Positions 42,875 to 50,829 of a stretch of DNA of 64,000 nt are shown here, piece after piece (position 1 is the stretch's first letter; each line of letters opens with the position of its first letter). The notes beneath the pieces are model-generated. The model was not told the origin of the DNA and searched no databases. It saw only the letters and a list, made by a program, of their open reading frames with translations. Origin of the DNA: Akkermansia muciniphila (lineage in GTDB: Bacteria > Verrucomicrobiota > Verrucomicrobiia > Verrucomicrobiales > Akkermansiaceae); the NCBI RefSeq assembly GCF_900184965.1, contig NZ_FXYA01000146.1, positions 54,727-118,726 of the forward strand, read 5' to 3'. Position numbers and translations under genes: made by a program.

Positions 42875-44568
42875 GAGACGTTGAAAAGGCTGCCGGATTT
42901 CTGAATCTTTTCGCGGATAACGTATCCGCGGGAATGGACGTGGAGCCGATAGAATGGATACGTGAAAACGTGGTAGACCAGCAATCGGCGCGGTCTACCC
43001 ATATTGATTTTACGTTGAGCCCGTTTCTGCTGGAACCCATTGACAAATTCCTGAATGACGGCACGGTCAGGCACATTAACCTGATGGCTCCCACCGGTTC
43101 CGGAAAGTCGACATTGTTCGTCGGCTTGCTTAATTACCTCATTGCCAATGATGCGGGGAATACCTTGGTCGCTTTCCAGAATGAACAGGAAACCTCTGAT
43201 TTCGCGGAAACGAGGCTTTTTCCCACATTCCGGGATAATAAGGCTTTAAAAAACTTGCTGCCGAAGAAAAGGCATGCGGCCAGGAAAACGGAGATTCTTT
43301 TTCCGCACATGAACTTGTGGATGGTCTCCGCTACCAAGGGGCAGTTGCAGTCGAAGTCCTGCCGGTATTTGATTGGTGATGAAATGTGGGCGTGGGAAAA
43401 GGGAATGGTCCGGGAGTTCCTGGCCCGCCACCATGATCGGTTCAACCGTAAAATCCTGATGGTTTCCCAGGGAGGGGACAAGGGGACGGACTGGGTTGAC
43501 GAGTACGGAAAGGGCCGCATCCACCATTACCATTGGCAATGCCCCGGCTGCCAGGGATGGAATGCCTATGACTGGCGGGATGTCATTTACAGCAAAGAAG
43601 AAAATATTGATTGGGAACGTTTTAAGGAATCCGTCAAAATGGTTTGTCCCCGGTGTTTGCACGAAATAGAGGATACTGTTCACAACCGGCGCCATCTGGC
43701 CGGCGGCGGCAAGTACGTGTTTTCCGGCAATACGAGCGCCTTGCCGGAGATCGTAAGCTACAATTTTAATGCTTTGGCCTGTTACTGGGTATCATGGGCG
43801 GATTTGGCCGTGGAATGGATCCTGGCCAATAAAAAGAAGAGGAACGGGGATATAGAACCGCTGAAAAAGTTTATCCAGAAGCGGCTTGCTCAAAACATTG
43901 TGGATTTGGGCGAGAAAGACGACGTGTTGAAAATCCCGCTCACGGCGGAAAGCATGGAGGGGTACGCCGTGGAAAACGAACGGGCGCGCTTCTTAACGGT
44001 AGATGTCCAGAAAGGGCACTTTTGGCATACTGTTTACGGCGTGGATGCCGGAGGGGCTTTCCATTTACTTTCAGAGGGGCGTCTTGAAACGTTGGAGGAT
44101 ATTGAACGTAAACAGGCGGAGTTTAACGTGCCTGATCATTGCGTTGCTTTGGACTGCGCTTTTGATACGGATGCCGTGCGGAAGATATGCGGGCTTCATC
44201 ACTGGTTTTCCATGAATGGGACGGTCAAGGAAGAATACGTGCATAAAATCAGGGGCCGGGGGGTTAAATTGATTTATGCGCCTCTTGAGAGGCACATGGT
44301 GGAGGGGATACAATGCCTTCATTTCAATTTTTCTTCCCAGCGGGCGAAGGACGTTCTTGCCGCGCGGATTAAATCGGGGCATTTCAAGGTTCCCCATGAT
44401 GTTTCTGCCGAGTACATCAAGCAGATGCAGGCTGAAAGCAAACAGGAGTCCATAGACAAGCGCACGGGGAGGGTTTCTCTCAAATGGCTTGCGTCCGGTA
44501 ATAATTCCCACATGTGGGACTGTTCCTGCATGGCGGTGATTTTTGCCATGATTCACCGGATGATTTAA
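42871..44568 (+). CDS. Terminase large subunit (GpA type)
   Basis: A 565-residue packaging motor and nuclease. The ATPase domain has Walker A APTGSGKST near residue 73-81 and Walker B LIGDEMWAWE near 168. A cysteine pair zone (CPGC near 224 and CPRC near 260) matches GpA-family terminases. The nuclease acids are in LTVDVQKGHFW near 377 and ALDCAFDTDA near 427. Lambda-type terminases work with cos ends, but the end type cannot be fixed here. Its position behind the tail genes rather than before the portal is unusual. Confidence 0.93.
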   Translation: MRDVEKAAGFLNLFADNVSAGMDVEPIEWIRENVVDQQSARSTHIDFTLSPFLLEPIDKFLNDGTVRHINLMAPTGSGKSTLFVGLLNYLIANDAGNTLVAFQNEQETSDFAETRLFPTFRDNKALKNLLPKKRHAARKTEILFPHMNLWMVSATKGQLQSKSCRYLIGDEMWAWEKGMVREFLARHHDRFNRKILMVSQGGDKGTDWVDEYGKGRIHHYHWQCPGCQGWNAYDWRDVIYSKEENIDWERFKESVKMVCPRCLHEIEDTVHNRRHLAGGGKYVFSGNTSALPEIVSYNFNALACYWVSWADLAVEWILANKKKRNGDIEPLKKFIQKRLAQNIVDLGEKDDVLKIPLTAESMEGYAVENERARFLTVDVQKGHFWHTVYGVDAGGAFHLLSEGRLETLEDIERKQAEFNVPDHCVALDCAFDTDAVRKICGLHHWFSMNGTVKEEYVHKIRGRGVKLIYAPLERHMVEGIQCLHFNFSSQRAKDVLAARIKSGHFKVPHDVSAEYIKQMQAESKQESIDKRTGRVSLKWLASGNNSHMWDCSCMAVIFAMIHRMI

Positions 44569-44570
44569 GC

Positions 44571-44594
44571 GCAACGGGCGCGCACTAGTATATG
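44571..44594 (+). promoter_or_regulatory. Repeated start-codon leader, copy 5 (diverged)
   Basis: GCAACG, then 15 bp that contain AGTAT, then the ATG of the receptor-binding protein. It begins just after the terL stop. Confidence 0.35.
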
Positions 44595-46187
44595 ATGATT
44601 CTGAGTCAGGCAGCCCCGTTTGACATGGCCACTACCAGCGGCATTGCCCAATCGGTGACGCTTCGTTTTGTGGACGGTGCCGGCGCCGCAAAAGATATTT
44701 CCAGCCATGAGTTTCGTTGTGCTGTCCGCGGCCCTGGCGCCGCCGCCATCAAATGCGAGCCTGTAGATGCCAATACGGCTCTTTTGTCGTGGAGCCCTCT
44801 CAAGGCCGGAACGCATGCTTATGACCTTTTCATGACCTCTCCTGATGGGGCGGAGCGCCCCTTGATTAAAGGGGAAATCCATGCCGCTTCCCGTGTTACG
44901 CCGCCGAGCAGTGAAGATGTGGTTACAATTGGAGACGTGAAAATCATGATTCCTGACGCCGCGGAAGGAGAGGTGAAAATTATTGATCCTTCCGTGGATG
45001 CTGCTGAACGGGCGGAATCCGCTGCTCAAGAAGCCTCAAATGCCAGGAACGATGCTCAGAATGCCAAAAAAGAAGCGGAAAAATCAGCAGAAAGTGCCGC
45101 GACCTCCGCCACCAGCGCGGCCAACTCCGCCACAGAAGCCCAGCAGGCCCTTGAGGCCATACCGCAGGTGGACGAATCCGGCAACATGACGCTGGCCGGC
45201 AATATCACCGCCGCGGGAGGCACGTTTGACGCGGTCGTCAATGCCAATGGAGGCATCAACATTCCTCTGGCCGTGGGGGCACCGACTGATACGTCAGCGG
45301 TCAACTTCTTTTATGCTATGGGGCTGGCAGGAGCCATACAGGCGTTGATTCAGCCCCTATATCTTAAAACCAGCTCCATGCCCGTAGTGGGGAAAGGCAG
45401 CACATCTGTTCAATATGCCGGACTTTATGCAACCAGTTCAACGTCGGCAGCTTCCGGCGCCCCTGCACACAGTACGACCACGTTTACCTTTGAAGGGCCG
45501 CAGGGCCAGCATAATTACAGCTCTTTCGCGGGCTTTTCGATACCGCTGTCCGGTTCAACAGCGTCCAAATTTACCTTTGGATTAGGCCGCGGATCAAAAA
45601 CGGTAAGAGGCGGCCTGACGATGGATTCATTTTCCATGATTCCAGGCAATAATCTGGCCGTCAATTACGGAGAGATCATCGACATCACAACCACAGCGGT
45701 TCGTGATACTGTCCGGGGTGGCTACCTGCTTAGAGTTCGGGAAATTTATTACGTCTCTTCCGGCGCGTCATGGAAGGTGAAAACTACGGAAAGCTTTATT
45801 CCGGCGACCAATAACCACCCATTTCCCGCCTGTCTCAACAGGCTCATATTCATGCAGAAGGGGCTTTCAAGCATGTCGATCTACGAAGAGAAAGCGTCAC
45901 TTTACATTGAACTGGGGGGAGGCCAGGAAAACACCTTGTACAAAGTAGCTGCCCTCAGAGGCGTTTCAGGATATGAAGACGGGATAGGTTTCAGCACGTT
46001 GGTGGCGGATGTAGAAAATCCCAATTCCTGGACTTCCTCGGTTCGCACGGGAGCAGGCAGCCGCTACCTTTATGCCAATGGGTTGCGCAATCCAATGTAC
46101 GCTGCATTGGAAGCAATGGCAGTCAATGCCATTGAATCCGAGGAAACAGCGGATTTTGTGGATGTAAATACCCCCTTAGAATCATGA
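44592..46187 (+). CDS. Putative tail fibre / receptor-binding protein
   Basis: A 531-residue protein. Residues 1-115 form a beta-sandwich like the BppU-type baseplate-binding N-terminus (SGIAQSVTLRFVDGAGAAKD, then SWSPLKAGTHAYDLFMTSPD). Residues about 135-195 are an Ala/Glu/Ser coiled coil (AAERAESAAQEASNARNDAQ). A Gly/Ser/Thr-rich shaft and a C-terminal globular region of about 250 residues follow. This N-anchor, stalk and head order is the usual layout of a trimeric fibre. Its separation from the tail operon by terminase is odd. Confidence 0.7.
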   Translation: MMILSQAAPFDMATTSGIAQSVTLRFVDGAGAAKDISSHEFRCAVRGPGAAAIKCEPVDANTALLSWSPLKAGTHAYDLFMTSPDGAERPLIKGEIHAASRVTPPSSEDVVTIGDVKIMIPDAAEGEVKIIDPSVDAAERAESAAQEASNARNDAQNAKKEAEKSAESAATSATSAANSATEAQQALEAIPQVDESGNMTLAGNITAAGGTFDAVVNANGGINIPLAVGAPTDTSAVNFFYAMGLAGAIQALIQPLYLKTSSMPVVGKGSTSVQYAGLYATSSTSAASGAPAHSTTTFTFEGPQGQHNYSSFAGFSIPLSGSTASKFTFGLGRGSKTVRGGLTMDSFSMIPGNNLAVNYGEIIDITTTAVRDTVRGGYLLRVREIYYVSSGASWKVKTTESFIPATNNHPFPACLNRLIFMQKGLSSMSIYEEKASLYIELGGGQENTLYKVAALRGVSGYEDGIGFSTLVADVENPNSWTSSVRTGAGSRYLYANGLRNPMYAALEAMAVNAIESEETADFVDVNTPLES

Positions 46188-46591
46188 ATATTTCGGAGAT
46201 ACAAATACTGTTCCCTCGGCCCGGCAAGTGGGAGGAATTCACCCTGACAGCCGTCTATCAGGACGCGGACGGGTACACCCGCATAGACCGCTATACGCAG
46301 GACGAGATACCAGCCGACCATGCCCCGGCCATGGCCGCCGTAGTTGCCGCTCTGGTGGAACTGGGCGAGGATTGGCAGGCCGTCCAGGTATGGGCAAGGC
46401 TGGGAAAAAATGCCATAACCCTCGCGGAAGACGGCACCTATACAATGATTGATGGAGTGTGTTTAACCGTTGAGGCCGTCCATGCGGAGACCAGAGGCCG
46501 CAGGATTTTTACAGCCTCGGACTACCCGGCTTTTGTGATCACGGACCCCGCCGCCGTGGAGTTTTTCAAGTTTTTCACTACTAACCAATAA
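46184..46591 (+). CDS. Small protein downstream of the fibre gene, possible fibre chaperone
   Basis: A 135-residue protein (MNISEIQILFPRPGKWEEFT) whose start overlaps the fibre stop by ATGA. It alternates strands and one helix (APAMAAVVAALVELGEDWQA). Genes coupled directly behind a fibre gene often encode a fibre assembly chaperone, but no motif confirms this. Confidence 0.5.
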   Translation: MNISEIQILFPRPGKWEEFTLTAVYQDADGYTRIDRYTQDEIPADHAPAMAAVVAALVELGEDWQAVQVWARLGKNAITLAEDGTYTMIDGVCLTVEAVHAETRGRRIFTASDYPAFVITDPAAVEFFKFFTTNQ

Positions 46592-46599
46592 CAAAGACA

Positions 46600-47046
46600 A
46601 TGACTAAAGATAATCAATGCAATCATGCCGAGGCTATCGCCAAGGATATGTATTATGCCTTCCTGGAAAACCAGAAGGAGGGCACGAATTGGGAAGGGCT
46701 TCCCGACGATGATAAAGCCGGATGGCGGAATGTCGCAGAACAGGCCCTCCCTATTATCGCAAAGCATGCTGCTAATGACATCCGGGTGTATTTGGACCTT
46801 AAAGCATCCGTGGCTACCGGCTGGAAAAAATGGCTCTATTGGGCCGGGGTCGGCATTGTTGGCGCCATCCTTGGCGGCTTGGGAATGTCCCTCTCCGGCT
46901 GCGGGCACTCCGTGGACGTGACGCCGGAAAAAACGGTGGTTTGCAAGGACGGCTCCTGCCTGGTGCTGGAGCAGGGACATATCTCCTATTCCCAGGCCCA
47001 GCCGGAAACGGACGTTCTGCCCGTCGTTCAACCCCTGAAAAAGTAA
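46600..47046 (+). CDS. Single-pass membrane protein of the lysis module
   Basis: A 148-residue protein. The first 90 residues are soluble and helical; one transmembrane segment (WLYWAGVGIVGAILGGLGM) follows, then LSGCG resembling a lipobox and a C-terminal periplasmic tail with two cysteines (VVCKDGSCLVLEQG). It sits just before two small membrane proteins and the endolysin. It may be spanin-like or a holin regulator; neither is proven. Confidence 0.5.
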   Translation: MTKDNQCNHAEAIAKDMYYAFLENQKEGTNWEGLPDDDKAGWRNVAEQALPIIAKHAANDIRVYLDLKASVATGWKKWLYWAGVGIVGAILGGLGMSLSGCGHSVDVTPEKTVVCKDGSCLVLEQGHISYSQAQPETDVLPVVQPLKK

Positions 47047-47050
47047 GATC

Positions 47051-47272
47051 ATGTGCAAACCCCTTAAAGAATATTTGGCCGTTGTGCGGGAATATAAGGA
47101 TACGATTGTGATGTTTATCGGCATCGCAGCGTGCGTGTTCGTGTATTGCGATTTCCGCGCCCTTGCCGCTACACAGGCGGAGACGGCCGCCAAAACAGCG
47201 GAAATCCTGCGTACCATGGACGGGCGGCTTTCCGCCCTGGAACATCAGAGAGGAGGCCGTAGCGGTGAATAA
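47051..47272 (+). CDS. Small membrane protein, spanin- or holin-like
   Basis: A 73-residue protein with one transmembrane segment (TIVMFIGIAACVFVYCDF) and a periplasmic helix (TQAETAAKTAEILRTMDGRL) of coiled-coil character. The N-terminal anchor and outer helix resemble inner-membrane spanins. The next gene starts inside its end. Confidence 0.5.
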   Translation: MCKPLKEYLAVVREYKDTIVMFIGIAACVFVYCDFRALAATQAETAAKTAEILRTMDGRLSALEHQRGGRSGE

Positions 47273-47417
47273 GCTGCTGAACCCTTCCGTTCTTTTGCCG
47301 CTGATGGGGTGCGTGATGGCCGGCGTTTTTGCCGCTTGCGGAGACACGGCGGCGGGCATTGCCGCGTTCTGTTTCCCCATTGCGTGCCTTGTGTTCCTCC
47401 GATGTGCGGAACGCTGA
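47265..47417 (+). CDS. Candidate holin (50 residues)
   Basis: The GTG at 47265 has AGGAGG about 9 bp upstream and overlaps the previous stop by 8 bp. The product, MNKLLNPSVLLPLMGCVMAG and on, has two hydrophobic segments separated by a short CGDTAAG turn and ends in RCAER. Two short membrane spans just upstream of an endolysin suggest a holin. Longer in-frame versions upstream have no membrane character. Confidence 0.55.
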   Translation: MNKLLNPSVLLPLMGCVMAGVFAACGDTAAGIAAFCFPIACLVFLRCAER

Positions 47418-47474
47418 CCAACTGTAAAGTTTTTCTTACAAGTTCCCTTTATTTAATAGCCAATAGTTTACAAT

Positions 47475-48056
47475 ATGAATCCTACAGAAAGAAAGATGGC
47501 CGCGGCTATCCTCCGGTTTGAAGACAGCCGCGTCACCGGGCCGGATTCCCTGCGCGTTTCCTGCCTTCCCGCCGCCGACAAGGGCGGCAAGTGGGAGATT
47601 TGCGGCATTTGCGACGGTATTGAACCGGACGTGTTTAACAGGTTGAAGGCCCTGTTGGATGCCGGAAGACGTGAAGAGGCCTGGGAAGGTTGTCTCCAGT
47701 ATGTCCTGGATAATACCGCCGCCGTGCGTTCCTGGCTGGGTTCCGACGCTTTCCCTGGCGTTGAATTCATCCTGCGGGATCATTTTTTCAATTCCGGGAG
47801 CAGGAATACCGGGAAGATTTTGCAGCGCGCGCTGAACATCCACGGCGCCGGGCTTGTGGTGGACGGAATTGTAGGCCCCAGGACCAGGCAGGAGTTGCAG
47901 GACCAGCTGGCCGGCACGGGTGAAGCGGTGTTCCTTATCGCCCTGCAGGAGAAGCGTCAGGCGTTTTACCGTTCGTGCAAGCAGTTTCCCGTGTTCGGGA
48001 AGGGTTGGCTGACCCGCTGTGACGATGCGTTCAGCGTGGCGCAGGAGCTTGCGTAG
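47475..48056 (+). CDS. Endolysin (glycoside-hydrolase-like with C-terminal PG-binding-3 region)
   Basis: A 193-residue lysozyme-like protein. The acid candidate is in ILRFEDSRVTGP near residue 16. The middle contains WEGCLQYVLDNTAAVRSW, and the C-terminal third carries the binding domain pattern LVVDGIVGPRTRQELQ near 130-145. This order resembles GH108-family phage lysozymes. It is preceded by membrane proteins and followed by a strong terminator, forming the end of the late plus-strand transcript. It has no signal peptide and so needs a holin. Confidence 0.72.
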   Translation: MNPTERKMAAAILRFEDSRVTGPDSLRVSCLPAADKGGKWEICGICDGIEPDVFNRLKALLDAGRREEAWEGCLQYVLDNTAAVRSWLGSDAFPGVEFILRDHFFNSGSRNTGKILQRALNIHGAGLVVDGIVGPRTRQELQDQLAGTGEAVFLIALQEKRQAFYRSCKQFPVFGKGWLTRCDDAFSVAQELA

Positions 48057-48074
48057 GGTTATTTGTTTCTATCC

Positions 48075-48102
48075 ACGCCCCCTATTTGAGGGGGCGTTTT
48101 TT
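48075..48102 (+). terminator. Terminator at the end of the lysis module
   Basis: ACGCCCCCT and AGGGGGCGT form a 9-bp stem with loop ATTTG, then T6. It lies 18 bp past the endolysin stop. Confidence 0.92.
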
Positions 48103-48122
48103 GTTGCCTGGGCAAAATAACG

Positions 48123-48566
48123 TCAGGAATTGATCAATTCAGGATGCTTTTCAATAAGGTCAAGCAATTTTGCGGAAGGGCCGCAGGGGCGCCGCAAGCC
48201 GTGTTCCCATTTGACCAGCGTGGAAGGGCTGACTCCCAGCACGGCGGCAAAATCTTTCTGGCTCATTCCCTGGCTTTTCCTTAACCGCGCAATGCTTTTT
48301 TCATTGCCTGTTTCGCGGAAAGGTGACGGAGAAATAGCTATAGCCCGGGGCTGGGGCAGTTCCATTCCTTTTTCCAGACAACGTTCAATATACATTTCCG
48401 CCACTTCCTGAAGGTTGCGGTTGACTTCTTCCAGGGTTTCCCCGTGGGTGCAGTCCTTTTCAAAATCAGGCAGGGAACCGATGTAGCAATTATCTTCATC
48501 GCTCCACCGGATGAAACGGCTGTATTTCCCGGCAAGCGCCTTCATGTCCTGTTCAGTCATTTTCAT
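48123..48566 (-). CDS. hicB: HicB-type antitoxin with C-terminal HTH
   Basis: A 147-residue antitoxin. The N-terminal half is a HicB domain (IRWSDEDNCYIGSLPDF, then CTHGETLEEVNRNLQEVAEM). The C-terminal half is a Cro-like HTH (LRKSQGMSQKDFAAVLGVSP then TLVKWEHGLRRP), which should bind the operon's promoter. It follows hicA on the minus strand by 29 bp. The start at 48566 (MKMTEQDM) avoids overlap with hicA. Confidence 0.88.
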   Translation of the reverse strand: MKMTEQDMKALAGKYSRFIRWSDEDNCYIGSLPDFEKDCTHGETLEEVNRNLQEVAEMYIERCLEKGMELPQPRAIAISPSPFRETGNEKSIARLRKSQGMSQKDFAAVLGVSPSTLVKWEHGLRRPCGPSAKLLDLIEKHPELINS

Positions 48567-48595
48567 AGTTGTTTTTCTTGGGGTTGCAAGGGAGC

Positions 48596-48805
48596 TCACG
48601 CTCCCTTGCTTTTTGCCTCTTCTATCTTCTCCCTGACGTGCTTGACCAGATAGGGCTTGGCATCGTCTCCATCATGCCCGCAGATGGTCGCTACCGTACC
48701 GGAGGCCCGATGCTCATACTGACGGTGGGAACCTTTGCCGCGGCCCGTATTGTCAAAGCCCGCCTTGCGAAGATCGGCAACTAGTTGTCGTATCTTAGGA
48801 GGCAT
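48596..48805 (-). CDS. hicA: HicA-type mRNA interferase toxin
   Basis: A 69-residue double-stranded-RNA-binding-like RNase. The core GFDNTGRGKGSHRQYEH carries the catalytic histidine in GSHRQ, followed by VATICGHDGDD and a final helix. The start ATG at 48803-48805 has AGGAGG-like CCTCCTAAG on the reverse side 6-8 bp upstream, a real Shine-Dalgarno sequence. It is first in the hicAB order and has a large inverted repeat upstream. Confidence 0.88.
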   Translation of the reverse strand: MPPKIRQLVADLRKAGFDNTGRGKGSHRQYEHRASGTVATICGHDGDDAKPYLVKHVREKIEEAKSKGA

Positions 48806-48821
48806 GTCCGCAATGTAGTTG

Positions 48822-48859
48822 CACAATGTGAAAATAGCAAGAGTTATTTTCACATTGTG
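48822..48859. promoter_or_regulatory. 38-bp inverted repeat upstream of hicA
   Basis: Perfect 15-bp arms, CACAATGTGAAAATA and its complement, are separated by 8 bp. It ends 17 bp upstream of the hicA start. No T run follows on either strand, so an operator is likely. The half-site ACAATGTGAAAA resembles the site at 52859-52870 next to the repressor. Confidence 0.7.
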
Positions 48860-48973
48860 TCATGCCTCTCTGGAACGAAGCTTCTCTTCATTATTTAGCA
48901 CCTATGGTGAACAATCTGAGAGGCCATTATTATTTAACTTGTTTTCTCATGATATTCCTTTACGTTTTTGGAT

Positions 48974-49465
48974 ATGGATAATAATGTTGCGGAACTGCAA
49001 TACTATATCATGCCGGAAAATGGGGAGAGTAAGGGACCGTTCAACACAGAGTATGTAAAGTTGCTGCGTGCAAATAATGTGATTGACGGATCTTGCTTGG
49101 TGCGACCTTCTGGCGGGGAATATTGGGCGACGTATGATGATATGTTTAATCCCAATTGGGGAAATAGCATGTCAGTACAACAAGAACAGAATCAACAAAA
49201 TTTGATAAATCAAGTGTTACATGCTACTGCCCAGCAAACGAAAGTAGCGTTAAATGCACAAAGAAAATCAACAGGCACATATGTCGTTTTAGCTCTTCTT
49301 TTGGGCACTCTCGGGATTCATAATTTTTATGCGAACCGTGTATTGAGTGGAGTGCTCCAATTTATTATTACCCTTACAGGAGTTGGTCTTTTTCTTACTA
49401 TTCCTTGGTGCATTCTGGAGGCATGTTTTGTAAGAAAGGATGGAAATGGATTGGCCTTTAAGTGA
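48974..49465 (+). CDS. GYF_2-TM2 membrane protein
   Basis: A 163-residue protein from the ATG at 48974, or two residues longer from a TTG. Residues 5-55 form a GYF_2-like domain (YYIMPENGESKGPFNTEYVK, with WATYDDMF). A Gln/Asn-rich linker follows. Residues 100-160 form a TM2 domain with two helices (YVVLALLLGTLGIHNFYANR, then LQFIITLTGVGLFLTIPWCI). GYF-like domains bind Pro-rich peptides and TM2 domains anchor in the membrane. It lies beyond the lysis terminator, beside hicAB, as an accessory gene of the lysogen; a role in membrane-level exclusion is only a guess. Confidence 0.8.
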   Translation: MDNNVAELQYYIMPENGESKGPFNTEYVKLLRANNVIDGSCLVRPSGGEYWATYDDMFNPNWGNSMSVQQEQNQQNLINQVLHATAQQTKVALNAQRKSTGTYVVLALLLGTLGIHNFYANRVLSGVLQFIITLTGVGLFLTIPWCILEACFVRKDGNGLAFK

Positions 49466-49527
49466 TGGGTTGCGGGTAAAGGAATAGTCTTTGTCGCCTT
49501 ATAGAATGTCCAACCAAGGATGAGTGC

Positions 49528-49560
49528 AATAAAAAGCCCCTGGCCCGGAGGCCAAGGGGC
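49528..49560 (-). terminator. Terminator after the 49664 HTH gene
   Basis: On the minus strand GCCCCTTGGCC pairs with GGCCAGGGGC (one bulged base), then TTTTTATT. It is about 100 bp past the stop of the minus-strand gene. The intervening 49561-49663 is AT-rich with no gene. Confidence 0.8.
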
Positions 49561-49663
49561 GAACAGGAATATTTTTCTGAAAAAATACTACTGGATGCGG
49601 TATCAATAACAATAAAAAACACTAGCGTTTCACAATATAAGCGACAACGAAAATAAGAATAAA

Positions 49664-50407
49664 TTATAAATCCAGGAAGTCAGATACTTCTTCAATGCGT
49701 TTTTGATTGGCCCATTCTCGCACAACGGATTCAATCCACGGATCTGCATATGAAGAGCCAGCCATTTTTGCTGCTAAACTTGAATATTTAACTATATCTG
49801 ATGGAATAGCTATTTTAGAGACCTCGGTCTTATAATAATTACTTGCCATATTTTCATCTTCAAAGAAATTCACTCCACTCATAAAAGCAATGGAATTAAT
49901 ATCTATACATTTTTCATTCATGTAAGAACGAATTGTTTTTTTTATGATTTCCCGCAACATTTCTTCTACATCAGGAAAAGAATCAGCATATATATATGTA
50001 ATTACATCATAATCCCATGAAGTTTCTACCTTTTTATTAATAGAAGATATATTCAAATCTTTTAAGCGAGCATGGGTATTTTCTTTTATGAACAAGGTGC
50101 TATATTTTATATCGCTGAGTTCTTGTTTTTTAGGGACTGGGTTAAAGTTAGGATTTGAAATTATCAAGCGATGGCTGGAAGGTAAGCAATAATTTATATC
50201 TTCTCCGTCTTCATATTCCGCTTGTAGGGCTTCAATCTTTTCTTGGTTTTCTTCTGATATGGGCCTAGTGCCATACAAAAAGTTTTTTACTGTAGTTTCT
50301 GATTTTTCTATCCAACTCGCAAGCCAACGCATAGAAAGCCTCCTCCTTTTCATCCAATCCCGGAGAGCAAGTTTGTACTCGTACTGTGGATCATCTTTGA
50401 GTGCCAT
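49664..50407 (-). CDS. Putative HTH regulator, unknown C-terminal domain
   Basis: A 247-residue protein. The N-terminal 60 residues form a Cro/CI-like HTH (SMRWLASWIEKSETTVKNFL, then GTRPISEENQEKIEAL). The rest is AT-rich in codon use, Asn/Ile/Lys-rich and of no recognised family. It has none of the S24 peptidase residues seen in the repressor at 51992. It is transcribed opposite to the excisionase-like gene at 50436 with a 28-bp gap, giving a divergent control point. Confidence 0.6.
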   Translation of the reverse strand: MALKDDPQYEYKLALRDWMKRRRLSMRWLASWIEKSETTVKNFLYGTRPISEENQEKIEALQAEYEDGEDINYCLPSSHRLIISNPNFNPVPKKQELSDIKYSTLFIKENTHARLKDLNISSINKKVETSWDYDVITYIYADSFPDVEEMLREIIKKTIRSYMNEKCIDINSIAFMSGVNFFEDENMASNYYKTEVSKIAIPSDIVKYSSLAAKMAGSSYADPWIESVVREWANQKRIEEVSDFLDL

Positions 50408-50435
50408 AAGGTGATAAAGTGGGATTATGTGAGAT

Positions 50436-50723
50436 ATGTCAAGGAGTATTCACTTAAAAAAGAGGTATGACAAATTATCTTATAGTCGAGATTGGGATAG
50501 TATAGTAACCAATGGATATATGGAATACATATCTTCTCTACAGCTTGCCCAAACGATGAGAGTGTCAAAAAATACTGTTTCCCAATGGAGAAAAGAGGGC
50601 CTTCCTTGCATCTACATAGGAAAGGTCTTAGAACCTCGCCGAGGTTCCCGCCCTCGTTACGATCTGGAAAAGGTAAAAGCGTGGTTGGAAGAACGGAGCA
50701 AGAAAAGAACTTCCGTGGCTTGA
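50436..50723 (+). CDS. Excisionase/MerR-like small DNA-binding protein
   Basis: A 95-residue protein, or 67 residues from the internal ATG at 50520 (MEYISSLQLAQTMRVSKNTV). The winged-helix pattern is LQLAQTMRVSKNTVSQWRKE, then the wing GKVLEPRRGSRPRYDLEKVK and AWLEERSKK, as in Xis or AlpA-like proteins. It is divergent from the HTH gene at 49664. It may be the excisionase, though it lies about 9 kb from the integrase. Confidence 0.6.
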   Translation: MSRSIHLKKRYDKLSYSRDWDSIVTNGYMEYISSLQLAQTMRVSKNTVSQWRKEGLPCIYIGKVLEPRRGSRPRYDLEKVKAWLEERSKKRTSVA

Positions 50724-50756
50724 GCAAGCCACCCGTCCGACATGCGACCCATGTCG
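50715..50756 (+). other. Two adjacent RNA hairpins after the excisionase-like gene
   Basis: GTGGCTTG/CAAGCCAC (50715-50732) spans the stop codon, and CGACATG/CATGTCG (50738-50756) follows at once. Neither has a T run. They may form an attenuator ahead of the antirepressor gene. Confidence 0.45.
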
Positions 50757-50829
50757 AAAACAACGAAGGCCACCTGCGCCAACAGATGACCTTCAATAAT
50801 GGGCATGAGCCCAACTAATAAACAAGACA

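Noticed and set aside
50436..50814. Minus-strand frame of about 129 codons over the excisionase-like gene
   Set aside because: Cys/Leu/Phe-rich text without domain, opposite a plausible winged-helix gene.
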